64,000 bases of DNA from JAUWCL01 sp964599375 (lineage in GTDB: Bacteria; Krumholzibacteriota; Krumholzibacteriia; Krumholzibacteriales; Krumholzibacteriaceae), in contig CAZREW010000007.1 of the NCBI GenBank assembly GCA_964599375.1, positions 62,001 through 126,000 of the forward strand. The letters are read 5' to 3'. The notes beneath the pieces are model-generated. The model was given only the letters and a program-made list of their open reading frames with translations. It made no database searches and had not been told where the DNA came from. A program made the translations under genes and the position numbers. Each line of letters opens with the position of its first letter. The stretch's first letter is position 1. Below, one piece after another: positions 32,195 to 40,957 of this stretch.

Positions 32195-34039
32195 TCAGGA
32201 TGCGGTGCCGACAGGCTGCACCGATTTTGCCAATTCCTTCTCCATGATCGCGGCGAACTGGTTGACGACTTCGCGGTCGTATCGGAGCCCGTAATTTTCT
32301 TTCAGTGTATCGAGCGCTTCACGGCCAGAAAGGGCTGGGCGGTTGGGCCGCTCGTTTATCATTGCCGCGTAACTCTCGACTACGGAGATTATCCTTGCCC
32401 CCGTGGGGATCTCCTTTCCCCTCAGGCCCCTCGGATAACCCTCTCCGTTGAACCGTTCGTGATGGCTGAGCACTACATCAACGACGTGGTCGTTGAATTT
32501 CATGCGCCTGAGCATCTCCGCCCCGTCCTCGGGGTGTTTCTTTATTATCTGCCATTCTTCCTTGGACAGCTCACGCGGGCTTCTGACTATCAGGTCGCTG
32601 ACCTTGACCATTCCCATATCCCTTAGTACAGTTCCGTATATCAGGTCCTTGAAGTTATCTTCGGGGTAATCCATGTTTTTGGCGACCATACCCACATATC
32701 GGGACACTATCTCCGACGTACCCTTGAGCATCGTGTTTTCCTCTATGAGCGATATAAGTGTCTTTACTATTCCCAGTGTCCTCTCGTTCTCTCTTTCGAA
32801 CATCAGGGCGTTGCTGTATGCCCCCTTCGCAAGGTTGACGAGGATCCTCATGAACTCGAAGTCCTCCTTCTGCATCCCCCTTCCGGCAAGCCGCTTGCCG
32901 AGAAAGATCAGGCCCGTCATCTCCTCGCCATGGTTGAAAGGACATACGTACTCGAGCCCCGCCTGTCTAAGGCCGCTTCGGATCTCTTCATTGAGCGACA
33001 TGCTGTCTATCTCGAATACGTCACGCCCCCAGTTGATCCGTGCCGCCTCGTCGATGCTCAGTTCGATCGGAGAGAGTCTCTCCTCGTCAATGCCCTTCGA
33101 AATGGCGGGCCTGAAGACGCCGTCCTTCTTCTCGTAAAAAACGGCTGATTCAACGCCACCCTGGGCTATCGAGGTCAGAAGGAAGATATCGAGCAGCTTT
33201 TTGCGCTCCCTGATCGAATTGAAATCTGCGCTTATGGAAAAGAGGGTCTTCAGCTCGAGGATCCGCCTCTTGAGCTTCCTGTTCAGATCCTTCACGTCCT
33301 CTGTCTCTATCTCATCGGCCAGGCTGAACGGGGAGACAGGGTCATCGATCCAATTGGGAGGATTCCTCTCGGATCCTGAATCGAATATCTCCGATATGAT
33401 CTCCTCGTCATCCCCCATGTCTCCCCTCACGTCGACAGGTGATGCAGCTTCTGCCTTTAACCCCGTCTCCATCTCCCCGGAGGCCTGCTTATCAGCGCCA
33501 CCGCCCGCGGGCTGATCGCCACCGCCCGCGTCATAAGACATCAGGATGACACCATTCGCGACGGGCTGATCGCCGGCTGCCGGCACTTCATGGCCAGCGG
33601 CCTCGTCACCCCTTTTCTCCGTGGCCTTCACGTCTTCGGACTTGTCAACAGCATCCGTTACAGGTTCTGTCATGACAGCGGGCCTGGCCGTGGGCGCCGC
33701 ACCTCCAGAGACCGCCTCCTCCATAGTCGAGCAGATATGGATATCCGTCTCCTTGTCCTTGAGGAAGTCTAGCACGACGCTGCTCGTGACGACGAAAGTG
33801 ACCATTCCGCCCGATTCCGCTAGATCTTTTACGAACGCCCGGAGGATCCTTGCCACGCCTCCACCGAGCGAAGTGAGCTCTGAGAAATCGAATATGACCT
33901 TCTTGAACTGCCTCTTCAGGCATTCCTGGGCCAGCTGTTCGATCTTCTCGTTCTCGTGGAATCCGAGCTTGCCTGAGATCTGGAATCCGGCGCTGTCGGC
34001 ATCGCCGAGCTCGAGTCTCTCAAATCTGGTCCTTGTCAT
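32195..34039 (-). CDS. STAS-GAF protein with degenerate HD-GYP domain
   Basis: A 614-residue protein. Residues 1-110 look like an anti-sigma-antagonist STAS domain (FDFSELTSLGGGVARILRAF). A Gly/Ala/Asp-rich linker follows (about 110-235), then a short coiled coil, a GAF domain (about 260-410) and an HD-GYP-like end. The catalytic HD pair is lost: the position usually LHDIGK reads VLRDMGM, although SHHERFNGEGYPRGLRG keeps the GYP part. So it may bind but not cleave cyclic di-GMP. Its start is 22 nt after the BldC-like gene, and the REC-GAF-HD-GYP gene follows 11 nt later. Confidence 0.88.
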   Translation of the reverse strand: MTRTRFERLELGDADSAGFQISGKLGFHENEKIEQLAQECLKRQFKKVIFDFSELTSLGGGVARILRAFVKDLAESGGMVTFVVTSSVVLDFLKDKETDIHICSTMEEAVSGGAAPTARPAVMTEPVTDAVDKSEDVKATEKRGDEAAGHEVPAAGDQPVANGVILMSYDAGGGDQPAGGGADKQASGEMETGLKAEAASPVDVRGDMGDDEEIISEIFDSGSERNPPNWIDDPVSPFSLADEIETEDVKDLNRKLKRRILELKTLFSISADFNSIRERKKLLDIFLLTSIAQGGVESAVFYEKKDGVFRPAISKGIDEERLSPIELSIDEAARINWGRDVFEIDSMSLNEEIRSGLRQAGLEYVCPFNHGEEMTGLIFLGKRLAGRGMQKEDFEFMRILVNLAKGAYSNALMFERENERTLGIVKTLISLIEENTMLKGTSEIVSRYVGMVAKNMDYPEDNFKDLIYGTVLRDMGMVKVSDLIVRSPRELSKEEWQIIKKHPEDGAEMLRRMKFNDHVVDVVLSHHERFNGEGYPRGLRGKEIPTGARIISVVESYAAMINERPNRPALSGREALDTLKENYGLRYDREVVNQFAAIMEKELAKSVQPVGTAS

Positions 34040-34060
34040 CTGGCCGCTCCCGCCCTGATG

Positions 34061-34303
34061 TTAGTCCGCCTGCAAGACCACCTCTTCTTCCTGAGCAAGC
34101 CATCTGTCCAGAACGCTCCTCAGGAAGCGCCACTCGCTTCCGACTTTCTTCGCCGGGATCTTCTTCTCCTTCGCGAGACGACATACTGTCTTGACGTGCA
34201 TCTTGAGATACTCCGCCGCCTCGACGGATGTCATGACTTCGGTGGCGTCGTCGCTGCCTCCGATGATGATGCTGCCGTAGTCCTTGTGGTGCTGTTTAAC
34301 CAT
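34061..34303 (-). CDS. Excisionase/BldC-type helix-turn-helix protein
   Basis: An 80-residue DNA-binding protein. MTSVEAAEYLKMHVKTVCRL begins the MerR-like winged helix, followed by AKEKKIPAKKVGSEWRF and RSVLDRWL, the family pattern of excisionase (Xis) and BldC proteins. The length and lack of any other domain fit a small transcription factor or nucleoid-like protein. It sits between the CheA-like gene (95-nt gap) and the STAS-GAF gene (21-nt gap). This suggests that the module controls gene expression, not only second messengers. Confidence 0.88.
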   Translation of the reverse strand: MVKQHHKDYGSIIIGGSDDATEVMTSVEAAEYLKMHVKTVCRLAKEKKIPAKKVGSEWRFLRSVLDRWLAQEEEVVLQAD

Positions 34304-34398
34304 GACAACCTCTCTACGCTTGATGAACTGGAACCAGCGGCAGAGAACGCCGGCGCCGTTTCACTCTATACCTGCACGCGTCGGGCACGCGAATTCGT

Positions 34399-36075
34399 CT
34401 ACTGATTTATTTCCGCCACCTCATCCACCCAGGAACCGGTCTCTCCCTTCTCGTCCTCGAGCCCCAGGACCCAGCCGTATCGGTCGATCACGAGCTGGAC
34501 GTCCAGTACAGGGAATTCCCGTTCGCCTATATGGAGGAGCCGTCTGGACAGGGATGCCCAGCCGTTCTCCGTGATCTGCTCGATCAGACCCTCTACCTTA
34601 CGGCCGGGCCCGTCGGACATGATCCCGATCCTTTTCTCGGCCAGTCCGAGTATCACGACATGGTCGCCGTCGGAACAGGCCCGCAGCTCGTCGGCTGCGA
34701 GTTCGTCTATCCTGCAGACAGGGATGCGCGAGCCGACGTACATGACGGACCTGCTTCCCTGGTCGCCGTCGATGCGCACGCTGGAGAGATCGACGATCCC
34801 GTCCACCCCGTGCTTCGGAACGGCGAAAGACATGCCGCCGGTATCTATCAGGTGGTAGTCGGTGATGACAGAAGTGCGCGGGAATGTGAACCTGAAGCGG
34901 TCCTCGCTTCCTTCACCGGGCTCTACCCAGAGCAGCGCTCCCCATTTCCTGAGCAGCCCCCTTGCCTGAAGCAGCCCATGGTAATAGGCCATCGCATCGT
35001 CCCTGTCGATCTCCGAGTCGCTGAGGTAATCGCTCGCGTCGTCAAACAGCCTTGCCGTCAGATACGAGCCCTCGCTTGAGATATCTATCTTCACGCTTAC
35101 ATCTCTTCTACTGTCACGTTCGCTCATCCGGCATATGTCGAATACGCAGTTCTCGAGGATGATCGCCAGGTCTGTAGCCGCTTCCCTCTCGAGCGAGAAA
35201 TCATCCGTCCTTGTCCTGAGTTCCGTTTTCCAGTTCCTCATCCTGCTCTGTACGCCTATGAAATCCTTGAGGCCGTCCATGACCGTAGAGCTCGAGACCT
35301 TCGACCTGAAGGTTTTGCGGTTCTCTCCGAGCCTGCCCAGCATGCTCCCGAGCATGGCCATGAAGAACTCGCCCTCCCCGATCGCAAGTTCGAGGTCCCG
35401 GACCCCCGCGTCCCCCCTGTTTCCCTCGCTGAGGCATTCCTCCAGCCTGTAGTCTATCTTCTTCAGAGAGTCATGAAGCCGCACTATGGTCGCGAAGCCT
35501 TCCGCGCGCCCTCCTGATCCCGCGGCCTGACCCGGCCCTTCGACCCGCGGCGTATAGTCTTTTTCTTCCTTTTCCAATATGGGCATCTTGAAGATCGGTC
35601 CTTCATCCGCCCCGTCCTCTGCCTTTTCGAGTCTTATGCCCGTCTCTCCAGGCTTTTCCTCGACACGCTCGAACGGTTCTGCCAGGACCAGCTCTATCTC
35701 CTCGTGCAGGCCTCCGAAGTGCGAGAGATCGATCTCCGCTTCATCGTCGGCTGAGATCGCCCCGATCGCCACTTCCTCGCTTTCCAGCAGCTCGGACACA
35801 ATCTGTGAGACCTGGTCGTCCCAGTGTCTCCCCGAAGCAAGCGATTTCTCCATAAGGTCCCTGAACACCGACAGGGTCCGGCACCACTCATCAAGACCGA
35901 GCATCCGCGTGCTGCCCTCAAGCAGCCTCCCCGCGAAGCAGGCCTTCTCGACAGGAACCCTGTCCAGCGGCTGTCCGCAGGCCAGGCTCATCAGATCATT
36001 GAGCTTGGCGATATGGTCGCTGACCTGTTCGCCGAATAGCTGCCTGTTTTCACTGCTCAGCATCACCACGGACAT
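34399..36075 (-). CDS. CheA-like scaffold with pseudo-Hpt, degenerate ATPase and CheW domains
   Basis: A 558-residue protein of CheA-like order. Residues about 10-100 resemble an Hpt domain, but the phospho-His position is Arg50 (AGRLLEGSTRMLG against AHTLKGSARMLG). An acidic linker (100-190) follows, then a region of helices and a HATPase-like fold (about 290-400) lacking the usual N and G boxes. The CheW-like domain is at about 400-535 (LIDTGGMSFAVPKHGVDGIVDL... PVLDVQLVIDRYG). It is therefore a probable non-catalytic adaptor. It begins 5 nt after the receptor-like gene. The homology is inferred from pattern, not from strong motif identity. Confidence 0.75.
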   Translation of the reverse strand: MSVVMLSSENRQLFGEQVSDHIAKLNDLMSLACGQPLDRVPVEKACFAGRLLEGSTRMLGLDEWCRTLSVFRDLMEKSLASGRHWDDQVSQIVSELLESEEVAIGAISADDEAEIDLSHFGGLHEEIELVLAEPFERVEEKPGETGIRLEKAEDGADEGPIFKMPILEKEEKDYTPRVEGPGQAAGSGGRAEGFATIVRLHDSLKKIDYRLEECLSEGNRGDAGVRDLELAIGEGEFFMAMLGSMLGRLGENRKTFRSKVSSSTVMDGLKDFIGVQSRMRNWKTELRTRTDDFSLEREAATDLAIILENCVFDICRMSERDSRRDVSVKIDISSEGSYLTARLFDDASDYLSDSEIDRDDAMAYYHGLLQARGLLRKWGALLWVEPGEGSEDRFRFTFPRTSVITDYHLIDTGGMSFAVPKHGVDGIVDLSSVRIDGDQGSRSVMYVGSRIPVCRIDELAADELRACSDGDHVVILGLAEKRIGIMSDGPGRKVEGLIEQITENGWASLSRRLLHIGEREFPVLDVQLVIDRYGWVLGLEDEKGETGSWVDEVAEINQ

Positions 36076-36080
36076 TCACC

Positions 36081-38012
36081 TCACAGATTTGCTTCTGTAT
36101 TTTCAACATATTCGACGGCACCAAGCTCGAAGAGATCATAAACAGGCTCTTCGCCGGTCCCGGTCTCTGCCGCGTCATGGGCCGGCCCGTGCGCCTCAGG
36201 CTCCTGGACGATCTCCGGCTCGACGAACTGCGCTTCGGCGGTCTCATGGATCGCCTCCGCGGGAGCCTGCGCTTCCATCTGCATGTCGTCCCAGCTGTCT
36301 TGAGCGGGAGCCCCCGCTGCGAACAGCTCATCGACGACACCTGAAGGATCTTCCTGGTGCTGGTTGAAAAAAGCATCTCCGGCAGTCTCATCGACAGTCT
36401 CACGGAGAGTCTCTTCCTCCTGCGGGGAAGGTCTATCCAAAGTATCGTCTTCTTCGACATGCTGCTGCGGGACAGAGTGCATCGCGCTCATCGCTTCCTG
36501 GAATCCTGATATGAGAAAATCGCCGCTGTCATCGCCGTTCTCATCATCAACCGTATCCTCAACAAGCCCTGCCTGAGCCTCATCGACGCCGGGACTCTCT
36601 CCCGTGTCCGCCTCAGGACCTTCCCACAGTTTTCCGTGATCTATCACCAGTTCGGAGTCATCTATCCCGTTTGTCTCTTCGTCCTGATCTTCGGCGCCGG
36701 AGCCAAAATTCACGATCGACCCGTCGGTCGTACGGATCCGCTCGTCCCCGTCCAGGCTGGTCTCTTTTTCCGGAGACTCTTTACTGTCCGGCCTGAGCGC
36801 CCTGTTCATCTCTTCCACGTCATTGCCGAGGGCCTTCATCTTATTCTGGAGGGCCCGGCCGTACGATTCGATCTTCTCCGAAATCTCCTTTAATCCTTTC
36901 CCGGCATCCGCGGGTACACTCTCGCCCGCAGGCCTGCCCGACACGGATCTGGCGTTTCTGCTGTTTTCAGCGATGTTCCTCGCCATCTTCTCGAGCTCTC
37001 TGCCCAGCTTGCCGAACTTCTCGGCTGAAGACCTGACCTTCTCGGCCAGTTGCGCCAGGTCCTTCTCATCGGCGTCGCCCCTGGCGGCCATGAGCGCCAT
37101 GTTCAGGGCCAGGCCGTTGCTTTCCTCCGTGAGATCATGTATCGCCGCGCCTCTCTCCTCCAGAGCGAAAGCGGCTGACTCGATCGCAGTGATCGCGTCG
37201 GAGGAAGAGCCCTGGGCGGCCACCGTGCCGGATCCTTCAGTCTTGAAGCCGCCAGCGATCGTGCTCAACTGGCCGGCCACCGTGACCATGCCGAGTATGT
37301 CCTCGTTAGCATTCGCCACTGTCTCGGCCACCCTGCCGCAGGACAATGAAGCCCTGCCAAGGGCATTCCTTGAGGAAGCGGAAAGCTTCTTTAGCTCCGC
37401 CGTACCCCCGGCGTTCGTTTCGACCCAGGCCTGGACCTTTCTCGCGATAGGCGCCCACCATTTGCCATCGGCGAGCGTCTCGTTTATCCCTTTGCCCTCG
37501 ATTATCGAATCTATCTCCACTTCGAGATCCACAGACCTCATCTCTTCCTCGCGGATCTCCATACCCTCCGAGATCTCCCTGATCTGGGCTCCGTAGTTCC
37601 TCAGGACCTCCTGGAGCTCAGGATACTCGGAAAGCCTCGCGATCTGGGCCGGGTTGGTAAGATCGTCGATGCTCTCGGCCAGTGAGATCATATTCCTGTA
37701 ATCCTGACCGGAATCGAGGTAGTACTTGTACCTGCGCACAGCGGAGGCTATAACGAAATAAGTGATCAGCGCGAGAAGCACCACGCCGGCCGCTGCCGGG
37801 TAGATCTCCCTAAAGAACTGGTAGGAATCGACGACCCACCTGCTCATATCGGAACTGAGCCAGTAGAGATCGATCTTATAGACCCTGACCATGTAGTAAC
37901 CGACACCAAAACTGGTCGCGGCGAGCATGAGCGCCACCAGGGCACCGATCTTCCACGGAGAGGTAAGTACGGGTCTCTTGTCTCGCTTTCGCGATCGCTT
38001 TCGCTTTCCCAC
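36081..38012 (-). CDS. Two-helix membrane protein with chemoreceptor-like signalling hairpin
   Basis: A 643-residue protein. Two membrane helices (about 22-43 and 72-91) are separated by only 28 residues, so there is no sizeable extracytoplasmic sensor. The cytoplasmic coiled coil at about 275-345 contains THEESNGLALNMAL-like sequence (DLTEESNGLALNMALMAARG) and LAQLAEKVRSSAEKF, reminiscent of the MCP kinase-control tip (EQTNLLALNAAIEAARAG ... VRKLAE). The remaining 250 residues are acidic, low-complexity tail. I take GTG at 38012 as the start because AAGGAGA lies 6 nt ahead; an ATG at 38060 is possible. First gene of the five-gene operon. Confidence 0.75.
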   Translation of the reverse strand: MGKRKRSRKRDKRPVLTSPWKIGALVALMLAATSFGVGYYMVRVYKIDLYWLSSDMSRWVVDSYQFFREIYPAAAGVVLLALITYFVIASAVRRYKYYLDSGQDYRNMISLAESIDDLTNPAQIARLSEYPELQEVLRNYGAQIREISEGMEIREEEMRSVDLEVEIDSIIEGKGINETLADGKWWAPIARKVQAWVETNAGGTAELKKLSASSRNALGRASLSCGRVAETVANANEDILGMVTVAGQLSTIAGGFKTEGSGTVAAQGSSSDAITAIESAAFALEERGAAIHDLTEESNGLALNMALMAARGDADEKDLAQLAEKVRSSAEKFGKLGRELEKMARNIAENSRNARSVSGRPAGESVPADAGKGLKEISEKIESYGRALQNKMKALGNDVEEMNRALRPDSKESPEKETSLDGDERIRTTDGSIVNFGSGAEDQDEETNGIDDSELVIDHGKLWEGPEADTGESPGVDEAQAGLVEDTVDDENGDDSGDFLISGFQEAMSAMHSVPQQHVEEDDTLDRPSPQEEETLRETVDETAGDAFFNQHQEDPSGVVDELFAAGAPAQDSWDDMQMEAQAPAEAIHETAEAQFVEPEIVQEPEAHGPAHDAAETGTGEEPVYDLFELGAVEYVENTEANL

Positions 38013-38106
38013 GTCTTTCTCCTTCGCACAGATAAAAAACCGGCTGTCCGACCCCCGCATTACGCGCAGTCGTTCTCAAAGTCGTTTCCGTTCCCTCGCC
38101 GAATCC

Positions 38107-38121
38107 GCAAAGATTATGCCA
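38107..38121 (-). promoter_or_regulatory. Possible sigma54 promoter of the signalling operon
   Basis: On the minus strand TGGCAT and TTGC, with 5 nt between, reproduce the GG/GC core of a -24/-12 site at the correct distance (TGGCATAATCTTTGC). It lies about 95 nt upstream of the GTG start of the receptor-like gene. The base after TTGC is G instead of A/T. Confidence 0.4.
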
Positions 38122-38272
38122 ATGCCCGGTTTATGGATATCCGGCGTATTTACTGGAAATAACAGGGAATAGAAGGGCGGCAGAAAGGACTAGAGGGACC
38201 GATTTGCCCGTTCAGAGTGCGATTTGCAAGAAAGCAGGAAACGGTGCCACGGCCGCTTCCGGGCCTCCCCGT

Positions 38273-39082
38273 CTACTTTTTCCTGGCTTTTGAAGTGATC
38301 TTCGTATAGAGCCCGGGGAACCTGTCGGCGAATATGTCGTTCGCGGGGGTGACGTTCTTGTCAGCCGCCTCGGCGATGTCGATCTCGATCACCTTGAGCG
38401 CGTCGCTGCGGTCTCCCGCGGACACGAGTACCTCGCCCGAAGGACTTACTATCTGGCTGCCGCCGGTAAACGTGAGGCTCAGCGTGCCGCGCCTCTCGGT
38501 ACCTATCCTGTTGGCCGTAATGCCGAAGACCCTGTTCTCTATACATCTTATCTTCATGGCGTCCTGGCCCCACGGCAGGACAAGATTAGCCGGATGGGCG
38601 AGGATCCGGGCCCCCATCAGGGCCAGCGAACGGGCGACCTCCGGCATGATCCAGTCGAAACAGACCATAAGGCCTATGCCTGCCTCCGGCGTCTTCACCA
38701 TCTTAAGAGCCTTGCCCGGCTTGAAGAACAGCTTTTCCCGGTCGAAGAGATGGATCTTCTGGTACGACTCCACCTTTCCTTTTGGAGATATATAGACGGC
38801 GGAATTGTATACATCCCGCCCTTTCTTCTCCGCCATGCCGAATATCAGGTGAAGCTTGCGCTTCCTGGCGATCTTCTTCATCTCGGTGACTGTAAATCCC
38901 CTGGCCACGGATTCAGCCAGCGAGTTTACTTCTTTCTGATTCTTGAACAGATAACCGGTATTGAAAAGCTCGGGCAGGACGATCGTGGCGTCGGAAACCT
39001 TGTCGAGGAGAGTAACTGCTTTCTTTACATTTCTTTTGGCTTCCCCAAACTTTACGCGGAGCTGAAGGAATCCTACTCTCAT
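38273..39082 (-). CDS. Nitrilase-superfamily carbon-nitrogen hydrolase
   Basis: A 269-residue amidase-like enzyme with the Glu-Lys-Cys catalytic triad: Glu in IVLPELFNTGYLF, Lys in YQKIHLFDREK and Cys in LMVCFDWIMPEVARSLALMG. It is closest in style to N-carbamoylputrescine amidase, omega-amidase or beta-ureidopropionase branches; the substrate cannot be read. It is monocistronic with a good extended -10 promoter. The C-terminus is Lys-rich (TSKARKK). A link to the polyamine genes 25 kb away is conceivable but unsupported. Confidence 0.9.
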   Translation of the reverse strand: MRVGFLQLRVKFGEAKRNVKKAVTLLDKVSDATIVLPELFNTGYLFKNQKEVNSLAESVARGFTVTEMKKIARKRKLHLIFGMAEKKGRDVYNSAVYISPKGKVESYQKIHLFDREKLFFKPGKALKMVKTPEAGIGLMVCFDWIMPEVARSLALMGARILAHPANLVLPWGQDAMKIRCIENRVFGITANRIGTERRGTLSLTFTGGSQIVSPSGEVLVSAGDRSDALKVIEIDIAEAADKNVTPANDIFADRFPGLYTKITSKARKK

Positions 39083-39139
39083 TTGCTCCCCCTGGAAGGA
39101 TGGGACCGGCAGAACGGGCCAGATTCACACTTTCGGGGC

Positions 39140-39148
39140 ATTATATCA
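39140..39148 (-). promoter_or_regulatory. Extended -10 promoter of the nitrilase-family gene
   Basis: The minus strand reads TGATATAAT, that is TG-N-TATAAT, about 58 nt upstream of the start codon. The -35 region (TTTCTG at 17-nt spacing) is weak, which the extended -10 can offset. Confidence 0.6.
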
Positions 39149-39275
39149 GAGTACCCCGAAAACAGAAAGAGAATTTACCCTCATAAGATTTATCTGAATT
39201 TTCCATGGCATAGACCTTGCAATTTCGCCGCCCTGCGCCGGTTCGGAACGATATTGACGCAACAGAGAGGGCATC

Positions 39276-40055
39276 ATGGAGTCTTCTACAACCTGGAGAC
39301 CGGTAGGAAATGGCGGCTGCCGCCCCTCTCCCGCCTATTTCTATATGATCGATAACCTTCTCGAATGCAGGAGGGAGAGCGGGTTCCCGTCGAACGGAGA
39401 ATTCCTTGACGAGGACGTCAACGTCTACCTTGCCTCTCTACTGACCTCTCACATCTTCGGGGCGCGTGATGCCGCGGCCGCCGGGACGATAATGCATTAT
39501 GACATCCCCCTGTTTGAGACGGCGAGCCGCGAGACCGATCCCCGCAGGCGGTTCATCATCTACAGATCCAATGCGGACGATCTTCTCGTCAGGCTCGGTG
39601 TGTTCGACAACCCCGAGGGCCGCAGGCCCGGATCTGCGCCTCACATGGCGATGACGAGGCAGGCATGGATGGGACGGGGAAAGGCGTACTACAGTCTTGC
39701 GTGGGCCAGCGCGGCTGAGACGTTCAGGCGCCCCACGGCGATCGGCAATGTCATGGGAAAACTCTCCACCGGGTTCGAGAGGTATGTCGGCGTCCTGTCG
39801 GCGATGAGATCATCCTGCCTCAACATGATCCCGCGCATCAGCGACGGCGGGATGTTCCATCTCGAGCGCGGCATCACCGAGGAGGAGAGGAAAAGGGAGA
39901 TGACGGCACTTTACGACCGGTTCCTCGACGCCTGGACCGCGTTCCGCAAGTCTGGAGGTGCGCTGGAGAGGAAAGAGCTTGAGATCCTGTCCGCCGAGCT
40001 CAGGAGATCCGACCCGTCGTTCTCGTTCGATCCGTTCGCCGCTGATCGGGGCTAG
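39276..40055 (+). CDS. Conserved-looking hypothetical protein
   Basis: A 259-residue soluble protein without signal peptide or membrane helix that I do not recognise. Landmarks are RREsGFPSNGEF-type residues near 30, RRFIIYRSNADDLLVRLG, MTRQAWMGRGKAYYSLAWASAAE and MGKLSTGFERYVGVLSAMRSSCLNMIPRISDGGMF. The start ATG at 39276 has AGAGAGG ahead; an internal ATG at 39345 is possible. It overlaps the convergent hydrolase gene by four bases at its end. Base use is like the neighbours. Function is unknown. Confidence 0.72.
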   Translation: MESSTTWRPVGNGGCRPSPAYFYMIDNLLECRRESGFPSNGEFLDEDVNVYLASLLTSHIFGARDAAAAGTIMHYDIPLFETASRETDPRRRFIIYRSNADDLLVRLGVFDNPEGRRPGSAPHMAMTRQAWMGRGKAYYSLAWASAAETFRRPTAIGNVMGKLSTGFERYVGVLSAMRSSCLNMIPRISDGGMFHLERGITEEERKREMTALYDRFLDAWTAFRKSGGALERKELEILSAELRRSDPSFSFDPFAADRG

Positions 40056-40957
40056 ACGCCCTTGATGAAATCCCCGCAGTAGCCGAAGACCTTTCCGGAA
40101 GCCTCGCCGCCTACTATGACGTGCCCCCCTTTTCCGAGCAGAACGAACTTCGACTTCGGGTTCGCGGCCCGCTTCTGCAGGAACTGGTATCCCCTGGCAG
40201 AGATCACCGGGTCATCGGCGGCCTGTATCACCAGCATCGGGTTGTCGATCGGCCCCGAACCGAGATTGGACCGCGTCCGTTCGGTAAGGTCTAGTATCAT
40301 GCTCCGGACCGGCATCGCTTTCCTGGTCAGCCCCGGCATCAGCCGCCTTGCCGCCCAGAACATGGCAAACCGGGTGCCGCCCGCCGGGAAGAGGCCCGGC
40401 GCCAGCAGGATCGTCCCCTTGACCGGGAATTTCTGCATCAGATTAAGGGCGATCGTCCCGCCGAAGCTGAACCCGGCCACGTAGGTATCGGGCGAATATA
40501 CGAGCATCGTGTCGAGAGCTACTTCCGCGTTCGCGAGGCAGGCGCTCCACGCTCCGCTGCCGTCCGCCTCACTCCCGCCGCGCCTCTTGCCCCCGCCCCT
40601 TCTGAAGATCGCCCTGGCGTACTCGGCGAACCCCGTATCTGAGTAGGCGGGATCGAGCGGGAGCCTGATCCCGAGAACAGTGAATCCCTGCCCGAAGAGA
40701 TGCTCGGCCAGCGGCCGCATCTCCTCCGGAGAGCCACCGGCGCCATGGATTAGAAGACAGGCCACTGCCTCCCTCTTCTGAAGCATCAGGAAGCTTCTCT
40801 GCGGCTCAGGCACTCCGCCGCGCCTCTCTATGAACACCTTGCTCTCCATCCAGAAGTTCAGAAGCTCCATCCTGTACTCGTAGTTCTCCGGATTGAGGAG
40901 CACGCGCTCCCTGAGCTCCCATACGGACTGGTTGATCCTCTCGAGTGTCTTGGCCAT
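40052..40957 (-). CDS. Alpha/beta hydrolase of the lysophospholipase/esterase type
   Basis: About 301 residues. The oxyanion-hole motif LLIHGAGGSPEEMRPLAEHLF and the nucleophile elbow AGFSFGGT (G-x-S-x-G) are present, with Asp in VIQAADDPVIS and His in GKGGHVIVGG completing the triad. It has the look of carboxylesterase or monoglyceride-lipase relatives. The start is ATG at 40957 or 40960, overlapping the stop of the QueG-like gene in an ATGATG pattern, so the two are probably coupled. N-terminal residues 1-50 are predicted helical and less typical. Substrate unknown. Confidence 0.85.
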   Translation of the reverse strand: MAKTLERINQSVWELRERVLLNPENYEYRMELLNFWMESKVFIERRGGVPEPQRSFLMLQKREAVACLLIHGAGGSPEEMRPLAEHLFGQGFTVLGIRLPLDPAYSDTGFAEYARAIFRRGGGKRRGGSEADGSGAWSACLANAEVALDTMLVYSPDTYVAGFSFGGTIALNLMQKFPVKGTILLAPGLFPAGGTRFAMFWAARRLMPGLTRKAMPVRSMILDLTERTRSNLGSGPIDNPMLVIQAADDPVISARGYQFLQKRAANPKSKFVLLGKGGHVIVGGEASGKVFGYCGDFIKGV

